From: Hyphococcus sp.
Lineage (GTDB): Bacteria > Pseudomonadota > Alphaproteobacteria > Caulobacterales > Parvularculaceae
Assembly: GCA_021604585.1 (NCBI GenBank)
Contig: BQJG01000006.1
Span: 13,952-77,951, forward strand
Direction: 5' to 3'
Length of the DNA stretch: 64,000 nucleotides
The notes under the pieces are model-generated. The model did not search any database, was not told where the DNA came from, and saw only the letters and a program-made list of their open reading frames with translations. The position numbers and the translations under genes were made by a program. How positions within the stretch are numbered: the stretch's first letter is position 1; every line of letters begins with the position of its first letter. Of this stretch, positions 1-8,654 are shown one piece after another.

Positions 1-74
1 CTTCTCTAATAGGTTGAATTTTTTCAAGTATTGCGATCCATTGAGCTTCGCAACGGCACTCCATGGGGACGGGA

Positions 75-3000
75 ATGAGCGAATCGAATGAAGGCACAAT
101 TGCTATCGAAGGCTCACTAGCCTCGCGGATCACCTTCGCTACTCAACAGAATGACATTCCGCTTATTTCCGATTTGCTTGTGCGCAACAGCACGGAAGAG
201 GAAATCGAGAATGTTATTCTATCACTCCGGTGTGATCCCCAAGTTGTAGGCGCCCGCGAGTGGAAGATTGATCGACTCAGTCCCCAATCAGAAATTCGAA
301 TCAAAGATCGCCAAGTCCCACTATCTGGCGCACAACTCAGTGAATTATCTGAGCGAGTAAATGCGAGCCTAAATCTATCTCTCAAAACTGGAGATCGATT
401 ACTAACTGAAACCCAATATCCCCTAACAGCATTGGCCCGCAATGAGTGGGGCGGCGCCGCTTACATGCCTGAGTTACTAGCGGCGTTCATAATGCCTAAT
501 GACCCGGCAATAAGCACAATTCTCAAAAGCGCCGGAGAATCGCTTCGCTCAGCCGGTGAGCAGCCCTACATTGACGGATACCAATCACGCCAGCGCAGCA
601 GAGTCTGGCAAATCACATCAGCAATCTGGAGTGCTATTTCGTCTCGACGATTAGTTTACGCCGAACCACCAGCAAGCTTTGAGAACCAAGGACAGAAGGT
701 CAGAACGCCTAGTGAGATACTCGAAACGGGGCTCGCCACCTGTCTAGATTCCGCATTGCTTTTTGCGGCTGCTTTTGAGCAAGCAGGGCTAAATCCAATA
801 ATCGCCCTCACAAAAGGGCATGCCCTTTGCGGTGTATGGCTTCAGCCTCAACTACTACCTGCATTGACTACTGATGATCCGGGAGAACTGCGAAAGTATG
901 AATCGCTGAAAGAACTTATACTTTTTGAAACAACCATGGTTGTTAGCGAGCCACCAACACCATTCTCCAAAGCTATTCAAGCAGGTTTGCACCAAATTAG
1001 CGAAAGCCTAGAGGATCAATTCGTTTATGCGCTGGACGTAAAACGAGCGCGGAACAGGCAAATCACTCCGCTAGCCTCCAGGTTGCAAAACAAAGACGCC
1101 ACGACCTCTGACGGATTCGATTCCACTGCCTCAAGCATTCAAGGGCTCGAAATTGCCCCAGCGCTTCCAAGTTTCGATTTAGGCCTATCAGACGCGCCTC
1201 CGCCAGATACGCCCGAAACAAGACTGGATGCCTGGAAAAGAAAGCTACTAGACCTCACTAAACGGAACCGGCTCTTAAACCTTAAACCGTCCAAAACCGC
1301 CATTCGCTTGCATTGCCCTAATCCAGGGTTGCTCGAAGACAAACTAGCTGACGGGCTACGAATTAAAGTCGTGCCGGAAATGAAGTTGACCGGCCAAGAT
1401 AATGATCGTGACGCCGAACTATTTCATGGCCGCACTGGCGACAATCTTAAAGAAAAATTCGCGCTGGAAGCGCTGGATCAGAATGAAGTTGTCGCCAAGC
1501 TCGATGCAAGCGAGCTCGATTCTGGGCTTATACAATTATACCGCAAAGCAAAATCCGACCTTGAGGAAGGCGGAGCAAACACGCTTTTTCTCGCTGTTGG
1601 AATGCTACGCTGGAAGCAAAGCCCTCAAGAAGAACGAACTTATAGAGCCCCCCTATTGCTGAAACCGGTGACGCTCGAGCGAAAAAGCGCTGCTTCAAAA
1701 GTCTACTTGGTAGAACATGATGACGAGCCGGTCTTTAATCTCACTTTGTTGGAATTTTTGCGGCAGGATTTCGAACTAAGAATACCCGAACTTGAGGGGG
1801 AACTTCCGGTAGACGATTCCGGCGTCGATGTTCCTTTAATTCTAAATCTCGTTCGAAGGGCCGTGCGCGACGTACCCGGTTTTGAAGTTGTTGAGGAAGT
1901 CGTGCTCAGCACTTTCTCATTCGCAAAATATCTAATGTGGAAAGATTTAGCGCATAGAACAGACGAACTTAAAGAAAGCAATTTCGTAAAGCATTTAATA
2001 GAAGCGCCTCGCGACCCTTACATGCATTCTGCGGACTTTATTCGCCCCGATGAAATCGACGAAAAAATCCACCCTCAAGATTTATTCATGCCATTGCCGG
2101 CCGATAGTTCGCAGATAGTTGCCGTCCATGCATCCACGACAGGCGGCGATTTTGTATTGGAGGGACCGCCAGGAACTGGAAAGTCTCAGACTATTGCGAA
2201 CATTATCGCGCACAATCTTGGACTAGGCAGAAAAGTACTTTTTGTATCCGAAAAGATGGCTGCGTTAAATGTGGTCTATGACCGCCTTAAAAACGCTGGA
2301 CTTGGCGATTTCTGCCTAGAGCTACATTCAAATAAAGCAAATAAAAAAGAAGTCATTCAACATCTGAGCCAATCTTGGAGAAGCCGGAGAGAATGGGAGC
2401 AAGTCAATTGGGAGCAGGATGCCACGAAGCTTAAAAGCCTTCGGGATGATTTAAATGGTTTCATCGCCGCGTTGCACGACCCTACCCCAACGGGAATAAG
2501 CCCGAGAAAGGCAATAGGAAGGGTCTCTTATTGGGGTGATATCCATTCATTTCGCCTGGACTGGTCCGGCGATATTGCGACAAGCCCTGCAAAAGACAAA
2601 TCTGAGCGTTTGAAACTGGAAGAAGTTGCTAGGACAGTTGGCACCTGTTTTAGCGAAATTGAGCCAGATGACCTCGAGATTTTCGGTGATATCGAGCGAT
2701 CTGAATGGTCAAACGCCTGGCAAGCAGAGCTAATTGATAAAGCCGCAAAACTATCAACCGCCATAAAAAGCTTATTGGCCGCCGCCCAAAATTTTCAAGA
2801 GCTAAGCGGCTTATCATTTCAAGGCGGGAGCATCAGGCACTATCAAGCCCTGAGACGCCTGGCTAAATGCACATCTGTTGCATGCTCTAGCAATCTCGCA
2901 TTCGCCTTTGAACCCAATGTAAAGGCAAATTGCGAAAATTTGGCCGAAGCAATTGCAACACTCAAAAACTACAACGACGAAAAAGCGAGGTTGAGCACAC

Positions 3001-6000
3001 CTTTTTCCGATGAATCGATTCCGTCTTTGCCCGTCAAAGAGTGGCAACAGAAATGGTCGAAGGCTCAAGCTGCTTTTGGACCGCTAAAGCTCTTAAATAC
3101 ATGGCTACTCAAGACACAAGTAAAGAAGATGGCCGCCCTCCAACAAAAGCCAGCCCTAGAGCACGATCTGGAAATCCTCGCCAAGCTTCAAACTTTGCTG
3201 GAACAAATGAGTCATAAATCCGCTTCGTTACCCTCTAGCGCGAAGTGGAATGGTATTAGCACCGATGGCGAATGCGCCATGCGCGATATAAAAGCAACAA
3301 AGACTATGCGCGCGTCACTGGCAACGCTCGCCGAAGGGCCCGAGGACATAGCACGATTAAAACACGCTGCAAAAGTATTCTTCGTGGATGGGCAGGAGCT
3401 CTTAGAACCAGGAATGCAAAGTGCGGACGCGGCGGAAGCAGTAGATTCTTCCTATGCACACTTTGAAACTTGCCTTGCAGAGTTCAAGACTCTTTCCAGC
3501 GCAGACGAGAGCGATGATTCAACGTTTGCACTCCAACAGATACTAAGCCGGGCGGATAGGATTTCAGCACAACAGAATAGGTTGAATGCCTGGTGCCGTT
3601 GGAAGGCTGCGGAAAAGTCGGCTTCCTCATACGGCCTGAGCGGCTTGGTGACTGCTTTAAAAAATGGCGCCGTTTCGCCGACGGACACAGAAGAACAATT
3701 TAAGACCGCATATGCAGCATGGATTGTCGTTAGACTAATCGATCAAAGACCTGCTCTTAGAACATTTTCTAGCTTGCTGCATGAGGAGAAAATTCAATCC
3801 TTTCGAGAGTTTGACGCCACAATATCAAAGACCTCTGTTGATTATATTAGGGCAAAACTAAGCGGAGAGATTCCTGATCCGGAGGACAAGGACCGTCCTT
3901 CTGGATATGGCGTCTTAGCGAAAGAAGCTAACAAACAGCGCCGTCACATGCCGGTTCGTCAGCTTATCGGAAAAATGGGCGATGTTGTGACAACCTTGGC
4001 GCCTTGTTTGCTGATGAGTCCGCTATCCGTCGCACAGTTCATGTCGGCAAACGATAGGCTTTTTGATCTCATCGTCTTTGATGAAGCTTCGCAAATTACC
4101 GTCTGGGATGCCATTGGAGCCATTGCACGAGGTAAGAACGTAATTGTTGTCGGTGATCCAAAACAAATGCCGCCAACAAGCTTTTTTGATCGTTCCGCAA
4201 GCGATGACGATGGTGATGATTCTGTCTTCAATGAAGACATGGAAAGTATTCTGGACGAAGCGCTCGCCGCAGGAACCAAACACCATAGACTTACTGGACA
4301 CTATAGAAGCCGTCACGAAAGCCTGATCGCCTTTTCGAACCATAGATATTATGGCGGCGAGTTGCTTACTTATCCCTCTGCCGACACGCGCGACTCAGCG
4401 GTGTCATTCTCTCACGTCGAAGGCATCTATCTGCGGGGCAAAGGGCGCACGAATCCCGAAGAAGCGAAGGCCGTCGTTTCTGAGGTCATTCGACGCCTAC
4501 GCCATCCGGAACTTAGTGAGTTTAGTATCGGCATAGTTACACTAAATTCCGAACAACAACGATTGATAACGGACCTATTAGATCAAGCCAGAAGGGACGA
4601 TCCCTCCATTGAGCACTACTTTGAAGCTGGTGTCGAAGAGCCTGTATTCGTCAAGAATCTGGAAACCGTACAAGGAGATGCGCGAGATATAATTCTCTTA
4701 AGCATTGGATATGGCCCCACCGAAATCGGCGCAAAAACGATGTCGATGAATTTTGGTCCCTTGAATCGAAAAGGCGGTGAGCGCCGCCTTAATGTGGCTA
4801 TTACCCGCGCCACAACGGAAGTGAAAATATTTGCGAGCTTCACACCTGATATGATTGATCTTACGCGCACCTCAGCCGCAGCGGTTCGCGACCTGAAACA
4901 TTATCTTGAATTTGCACAGCGAGGACCAGTCGCACTTGCCGAAGCGCAAATGTCAATTGGTTCCGAAGATCAATATGATTCTGAGTTTGAAGAAGCGGTT
5001 GCAAACGGGCTACGAAAACGCGGATGGGAAATTCGCACCCAAATTGGCATCTCCAAATTTAGGATCGATCTCGGCGTTATTCATCCAGACCACCCCGGTT
5101 CATTCTTGGCTGGAGTGGAGTGCGATGGCGCGGCCTACCACTCCTCTCCGACCGCTCGTGACCGGGATCGTGTTCGCCAGGCTATTCTCGAAAATCTTAA
5201 TTGGCGTCTGGTTCGGATATGGTCCACTGACTACTTCATTGACCCCGAGCGTTCACTGGACAGGATGAATGAAAAGCTCGAAGCTCTACTCACAGAGTCC
5301 AGAGAAGCGGAAGCAGAAAGCAAAGAGCAAGCGACTGCCGATTTGCCGCTAGGTTTTGAAGACCACGCCCAGGGGGATGCTCCTCTATTTCGGGAAAATA
5401 CGGAAACCCCGGCTTCTAACCTGGACAATATCGAAGTGGCTGAGCCTGAATCTGTGGAAGCCCGCATAGCAAGAAATCCTTCATACGGGAACGCAGAAAC
5501 ACCTAATCTGATAGACCCAAGCCGCTTTTATGAGCCAAGTTACGCTGAAACAATCCGCTCTTTATGCGTTTCACTCATCGAAAAGATCGGCCCTCTCAAT
5601 TTTGACCATCTGAGCATGAAGATTGCACGCAAGCATGGCTTTCAGAAAACCGGCTCTCAAATCAAGCGCACAATCTGGAGCGCCATTTCCAAACACAAAA
5701 ACAAAACAAAAGCCGACGATGGTCACACAATAATTTGGCCATCTGATATGCAGCCTGTCCCCATTATGAAGTTCCGGGGACTTATCATAAATGGCGAAGA
5801 GCGTGCCTGGAACCAGGTGCCATACCCAGAAAAAATAGGTCTAGCAGCAACCGTAATTGCCTCTAACGAATTAGCAACGGCGCCGGAGGCAATGGGACAA
5901 ATAATCGGCTTGCGGCAGCTTCGGAATTCCACTCGCGACGAATTTTTGAATTTGATTGAAGCGGCCACCGTTTTGGCCACTGGCAAGCGCGAAACAGACG

Positions 6001-6008
6001 AAAACTAA
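75..6008 (+). CDS. DUF4011 SF1 helicase with Vsr-like nuclease and DUF3320
   Basis: A 1977-residue multidomain protein, probably acting on nucleic acid in defence. The N-terminal third includes a transglutaminase-like stretch. A DUF4011-type segment (DLTKRNRLLNL, near 390) follows. The helicase core has Walker A GPPGTGKS at about 697-704, Walker B DEAS at about 1336-1339, VVGDPKQMPP near 1358 and the motif VI-like RRLNVAITRA near 1570. Next comes a DUF559/Vsr-like nuclease (FRIDLGVI near 1660, VECDGAAYH near 1682), then a C-terminal DUF3320-like segment (about 1820-1900). An ATG at 63 is in frame, but GGGGA at 65-69 is a better-placed ribosome site for the ATG at 75. It is the first of five + strand genes; 36 bases separate it from the next. 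Proteins of this architecture are common in defence islands. The domain calls are from motifs; the defence role is inferred from context. Confidence 0.9.
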   Translation: MSESNEGTIAIEGSLASRITFATQQNDIPLISDLLVRNSTEEEIENVILSLRCDPQVVGAREWKIDRLSPQSEIRIKDRQVPLSGAQLSELSERVNASLNLSLKTGDRLLTETQYPLTALARNEWGGAAYMPELLAAFIMPNDPAISTILKSAGESLRSAGEQPYIDGYQSRQRSRVWQITSAIWSAISSRRLVYAEPPASFENQGQKVRTPSEILETGLATCLDSALLFAAAFEQAGLNPIIALTKGHALCGVWLQPQLLPALTTDDPGELRKYESLKELILFETTMVVSEPPTPFSKAIQAGLHQISESLEDQFVYALDVKRARNRQITPLASRLQNKDATTSDGFDSTASSIQGLEIAPALPSFDLGLSDAPPPDTPETRLDAWKRKLLDLTKRNRLLNLKPSKTAIRLHCPNPGLLEDKLADGLRIKVVPEMKLTGQDNDRDAELFHGRTGDNLKEKFALEALDQNEVVAKLDASELDSGLIQLYRKAKSDLEEGGANTLFLAVGMLRWKQSPQEERTYRAPLLLKPVTLERKSAASKVYLVEHDDEPVFNLTLLEFLRQDFELRIPELEGELPVDDSGVDVPLILNLVRRAVRDVPGFEVVEEVVLSTFSFAKYLMWKDLAHRTDELKESNFVKHLIEAPRDPYMHSADFIRPDEIDEKIHPQDLFMPLPADSSQIVAVHASTTGGDFVLEGPPGTGKSQTIANIIAHNLGLGRKVLFVSEKMAALNVVYDRLKNAGLGDFCLELHSNKANKKEVIQHLSQSWRSRREWEQVNWEQDATKLKSLRDDLNGFIAALHDPTPTGISPRKAIGRVSYWGDIHSFRLDWSGDIATSPAKDKSERLKLEEVARTVGTCFSEIEPDDLEIFGDIERSEWSNAWQAELIDKAAKLSTAIKSLLAAAQNFQELSGLSFQGGSIRHYQALRRLAKCTSVACSSNLAFAFEPNVKANCENLAEAIATLKNYNDEKARLSTPFSDESIPSLPVKEWQQKWSKAQAAFGPLKLLNTWLLKTQVKKMAALQQKPALEHDLEILAKLQTLLEQMSHKSASLPSSAKWNGISTDGECAMRDIKATKTMRASLATLAEGPEDIARLKHAAKVFFVDGQELLEPGMQSADAAEAVDSSYAHFETCLAEFKTLSSADESDDSTFALQQILSRADRISAQQNRLNAWCRWKAAEKSASSYGLSGLVTALKNGAVSPTDTEEQFKTAYAAWIVVRLIDQRPALRTFSSLLHEEKIQSFREFDATISKTSVDYIRAKLSGEIPDPEDKDRPSGYGVLAKEANKQRRHMPVRQLIGKMGDVVTTLAPCLLMSPLSVAQFMSANDRLFDLIVFDEASQITVWDAIGAIARGKNVIVVGDPKQMPPTSFFDRSASDDDGDDSVFNEDMESILDEALAAGTKHHRLTGHYRSRHESLIAFSNHRYYGGELLTYPSADTRDSAVSFSHVEGIYLRGKGRTNPEEAKAVVSEVIRRLRHPELSEFSIGIVTLNSEQQRLITDLLDQARRDDPSIEHYFEAGVEEPVFVKNLETVQGDARDIILLSIGYGPTEIGAKTMSMNFGPLNRKGGERRLNVAITRATTEVKIFASFTPDMIDLTRTSAAAVRDLKHYLEFAQRGPVALAEAQMSIGSEDQYDSEFEEAVANGLRKRGWEIRTQIGISKFRIDLGVIHPDHPGSFLAGVECDGAAYHSSPTARDRDRVRQAILENLNWRLVRIWSTDYFIDPERSLDRMNEKLEALLTESREAEAESKEQATADLPLGFEDHAQGDAPLFRENTETPASNLDNIEVAEPESVEARIARNPSYGNAETPNLIDPSRFYEPSYAETIRSLCVSLIEKIGPLNFDHLSMKIARKHGFQKTGSQIKRTIWSAISKHKNKTKADDGHTIIWPSDMQPVPIMKFRGLIINGEERAWNQVPYPEKIGLAATVIASNELATAPEAMGQIIGLRQLRNSTRDEFLNLIEAATVLATGKRETDEN

Positions 6009-6044
6009 TTATTTTGATGTCTGGTCTCAAACTAGGGGGCAACA

Positions 6045-6344
6045 GTGAGATTCATCAAAAAAGCTATTCAAAACATCCGCACCATGTCCGCAGAAAAGTA
6101 TCTCGAATATGGCACTGACCTACTGTTGGATTTAGCTCTGATAGTTCTCGATTTTATATCAAGTCCTATTCTTGTTCCTATTCGCATTGCTAAAGCTGTG
6201 GTGTTGAAGCTCTCAAAAGGCGTCATGCTACGCGGCATTCGCCGCGGCGCACACCGCATAACAAAATACATACGCCCGAAAGAGAAAGACGGACTCTCAA
6301 CTAACTCCGCAGATATTTCGCACCCCGAGAAGACAGGCGCATAA
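6045..6344 (+). CDS. Small amphipathic protein of the defence operon
   Basis: A 99-residue protein starting at GTG, with AGGGGG at 6034-6039 as ribosome site. The middle (about residues 23-50) is hydrophobic and amphipathic (DLALIVLDFISSPILVPI) and could lie on or in a membrane. It is followed by a basic stretch rich in Arg and Lys and a polar tail. I do not recognise the family. It lies between the giant helicase and the DUF2130 gene, two bases before the latter's start, so it is surely co-transcribed. It could be a membrane anchor, a toxin-like effector or a small regulator; the sequence does not decide this. Confidence 0.7.
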   Translation: MRFIKKAIQNIRTMSAEKYLEYGTDLLLDLALIVLDFISSPILVPIRIAKAVVLKLSKGVMLRGIRRGAHRITKYIRPKEKDGLSTNSADISHPEKTGA

Positions 6345-6346
6345 AC

Positions 6347-7624
6347 ATGGACCAGCCAAAAATTACCTGCCCAAATTGCTCTACGGAAATTCTTCTTACC
6401 GAGTCTTTGGCTGCCCCTTTGCTGAAGGCAACCCGTGAGGAGTTTCAAGCTAAGATCACAGAGAAAGAGCTTGAAGTTGCTCAACGCGAACAAGGTATAC
6501 GCGACAAGGAAAAACAGATTGCGGAGGCTCAGCGGTCCATTGATGAGCAAGTCTCTGAAAAGCTTGAGGCTGAACGAAAGAACATTGCCGCGAATGAAGC
6601 AGAGAAAGCACGTCGCAAAGTTGCAAATGAACTCGAAAGCAAACAAGGCGAGCTAACTGAACTTCAGCAAATTCTGGATGGTCAAAACAAGAAGCTTGAA
6701 GAGGCTCAAAAGGTTCAGGCTGAACTGCTTCGCAAACAGCGCGAATTGGATGATGCCAAACGTGAGCTCGAACTCACTATTGAGACCCGCGTACAAGAAA
6801 ACCTAGCCGACGCTCGCAAAAAGGCGAAAGCGGAAACGGAAGCTGAGATTGGCCTAAAGGTATCAGAGAAAGAAGAACAAATTGCTTCCATGAAGCGGCA
6901 GATCGAAGAGTTGAAGCGCAAGGCTGAGCAAGGCTCACAGCAGCTACAGGGGGAAGTGTTGGAGCTAGAATTAGAGGCTCTTTTGCAAGCAAAATTTCCC
7001 GTCGATACAATTGAACCTGTTGCCAAAGGGGAATTTGGCGGAGACGTGCTGCATCGCGTAACCGGCCCCTACGAGCAAGCTTGCGGGGCTATATTATGGG
7101 AATCAAAAAGAACCAAAAACTGGAGCGATGGCTGGCTCACAAAGCTTCGCGGCGACCAAAGAACAGCAAAAGCTGAAATTAGTATTTTGGTTTCGGTCGC
7201 TCTTCCAAAAGAGATTGAAACTTTTGGCCATGTTGATGGCGTTTGGGTGACCGCTCCTACCTTCGCTATTCCGCTCGCGATTGCCTTGCGGCAATCGCTC
7301 ATAGAAATTTCCATCGCGCGTCAATCTCAGGATGGACAACAAACAAAAATGGAGCTTGTTTACGATTACCTAACGGGGCCCCGTTTCCGCCATCGCGTAG
7401 AGGCGATTGTTGAGAAGTTCAGCGATATGCAGGCAGACCTTAATCGTGAACGAAAGAGCATGATGCGGCTTTGGGCAAAACGTGAAGCCCAAATCCAAGG
7501 CGTTATAGAATCGACTGTTGGAATGTACGGCGACCTTCAGGGAATTGCGGGAAGTGCCATCCAGGAAATTGAGGGGCTTGAAATACCGCTAATAGAGGCC
7601 AACGACTTTACCGACGAGAAATGA
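6347..7624 (+). CDS. DUF2130 coiled-coil protein with PD-(D/E)xK-like site
   Basis: A 425-residue DUF2130 (COG4487-like) protein. It begins with a short zinc-ribbon-like CPNCS motif (residues 7-11; only one Cys pair is visible). A long Glu/Lys-rich coiled coil follows (about 30-205). The conserved C-terminal domain carries GGD with Asp233, then WESK with Glu252 and Lys254, and further on KLRGDQ. The D-x18-E-x-K spacing looks like a PD-(D/E)xK nuclease active site. That is my reading of the motif, not a demonstrated activity. Its stop overlaps the start of the SIR2 gene (ATGA), which indicates translational coupling. Expected location is the cytoplasm. A nuclease or DNA-end sensor working with the SIR2-HerA pair is plausible. 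Confidence 0.88.
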   Translation: MDQPKITCPNCSTEILLTESLAAPLLKATREEFQAKITEKELEVAQREQGIRDKEKQIAEAQRSIDEQVSEKLEAERKNIAANEAEKARRKVANELESKQGELTELQQILDGQNKKLEEAQKVQAELLRKQRELDDAKRELELTIETRVQENLADARKKAKAETEAEIGLKVSEKEEQIASMKRQIEELKRKAEQGSQQLQGEVLELELEALLQAKFPVDTIEPVAKGEFGGDVLHRVTGPYEQACGAILWESKRTKNWSDGWLTKLRGDQRTAKAEISILVSVALPKEIETFGHVDGVWVTAPTFAIPLAIALRQSLIEISIARQSQDGQQTKMELVYDYLTGPRFRHRVEAIVEKFSDMQADLNRERKSMMRLWAKREAQIQGVIESTVGMYGDLQGIAGSAIQEIEGLEIPLIEANDFTDEK

Positions 7625-8646
7625 TTATGTTGCTTGAAGAAATACAAAAATCTGCACAGAAATGTTTTTCCTCAAATCCACTGATAGTGATGGGGAGCGG
7701 GGCATCTATGGCCCACGGCTTGCCAAGCATGGGTGAGCTTCAAGACCACCTTGTCGCAACTATAAAAGCAGATAACACTGAAGAAGAAGCTTGGTTGTTA
7801 GTGCGCACCGCCCTTTCCCAAGGAGACCACTTGGAGCAGGCTCTTGCAGCAACTGCACTTCCCAAGACACTGATAACGAAAGTCGTTGGTGAAACGTGGA
7901 GATGTGTAAGTAAGAAGGACAAAGAATTATTCAATTTGACCTTGCTTGGGAAGATTGAATATCCGATTGCGGCACTTATGAAAGCGCTTTTCCAAAGCAG
8001 CAACGTCGAAATAAACATTGTCACGACAAATTATGATCGAGTTATTGAATATGCTTGCGGAAGCGTAGGCCTCATTACCTCTAGCGGCTTTATTCCAGGA
8101 TACCTTCAGCTTCGAGATGCGCCAGAGAAAATAAAGTTCTTTCGTGAAAGTAAACCACTAAGGAACGTGAAGCTGTGGAAGGTACATGGGTCACTTGATT
8201 GGTTTGAAAGGCAAGACGGCAGCGTGTTTGGCGCACCACTGTTCGACAATATGCCCGCAGAAATATCGCCACTAATCGTAACTCCTGGGGTCAGCAAGTT
8301 TGAGCGCACTTATGACGAACCTTTCCGCTCTTCAATACAAGGTGCCGACATTGCAATAGCAAAGGCAGAGGGTATTTTGTGTGTAGGTTATGGTTTTCGC
8401 GATACACACATAGAGCCAAAAATTGTGGAACGGTGCAAAGAAAAGAATATCCCAATAACAGTTTTGGCTAAGTCCCTAACGGGAGAAGCAAAAGACTTCC
8501 TTCAAAATAAATCCGGAAAAAACTACTTAGCGTTTGAAGATAACGCAACGGGCACTATCGCCTACTCACAAGAATGCCCAAATGGAATTGAATTACCCAA
8601 CGTGGCGCTATGGAGCCTCGATGGTTTTCTCAAGCTTGTTCAATAG
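7621..8646 (+). CDS. SIR2-family NADase-like defence protein
   Basis: A 341-residue SIR2-like protein. It shows the NAD-binding motif MGSGASMAHGLPSM (about 24-37), TTNYDRVIEYA (about 135-145), the catalytic-His motif KVHGSLDW (about 186-193) and a C-terminal LCVGYGFRDTHIEP. In antiphage SIR2 proteins this fold degrades NAD+ on infection; that activity is inferred here. Its ATG overlaps the DUF2130 stop by four bases, and the HerA-like ATPase starts eight bases after its own stop. SIR2 directly followed by HerA is the layout of the known SIR2-HerA abortive defence system. A second in-frame ATG at 7627 could be the true start. Confidence 0.92.
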   Translation: MIMLLEEIQKSAQKCFSSNPLIVMGSGASMAHGLPSMGELQDHLVATIKADNTEEEAWLLVRTALSQGDHLEQALAATALPKTLITKVVGETWRCVSKKDKELFNLTLLGKIEYPIAALMKALFQSSNVEINIVTTNYDRVIEYACGSVGLITSSGFIPGYLQLRDAPEKIKFFRESKPLRNVKLWKVHGSLDWFERQDGSVFGAPLFDNMPAEISPLIVTPGVSKFERTYDEPFRSSIQGADIAIAKAEGILCVGYGFRDTHIEPKIVERCKEKNIPITVLAKSLTGEAKDFLQNKSGKNYLAFEDNATGTIAYSQECPNGIELPNVALWSLDGFLKLVQ

Positions 8647-8654
8647 GGGGCCGC

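Noticed and set aside
6068..6646. - strand open frame of 192 codons opposite the small protein and DUF2130 genes
   Set aside because: Antisense shadow of a lysine/glutamate-rich coiled-coil coding region, giving a Phe/Leu-rich translation that only mimics a membrane protein.
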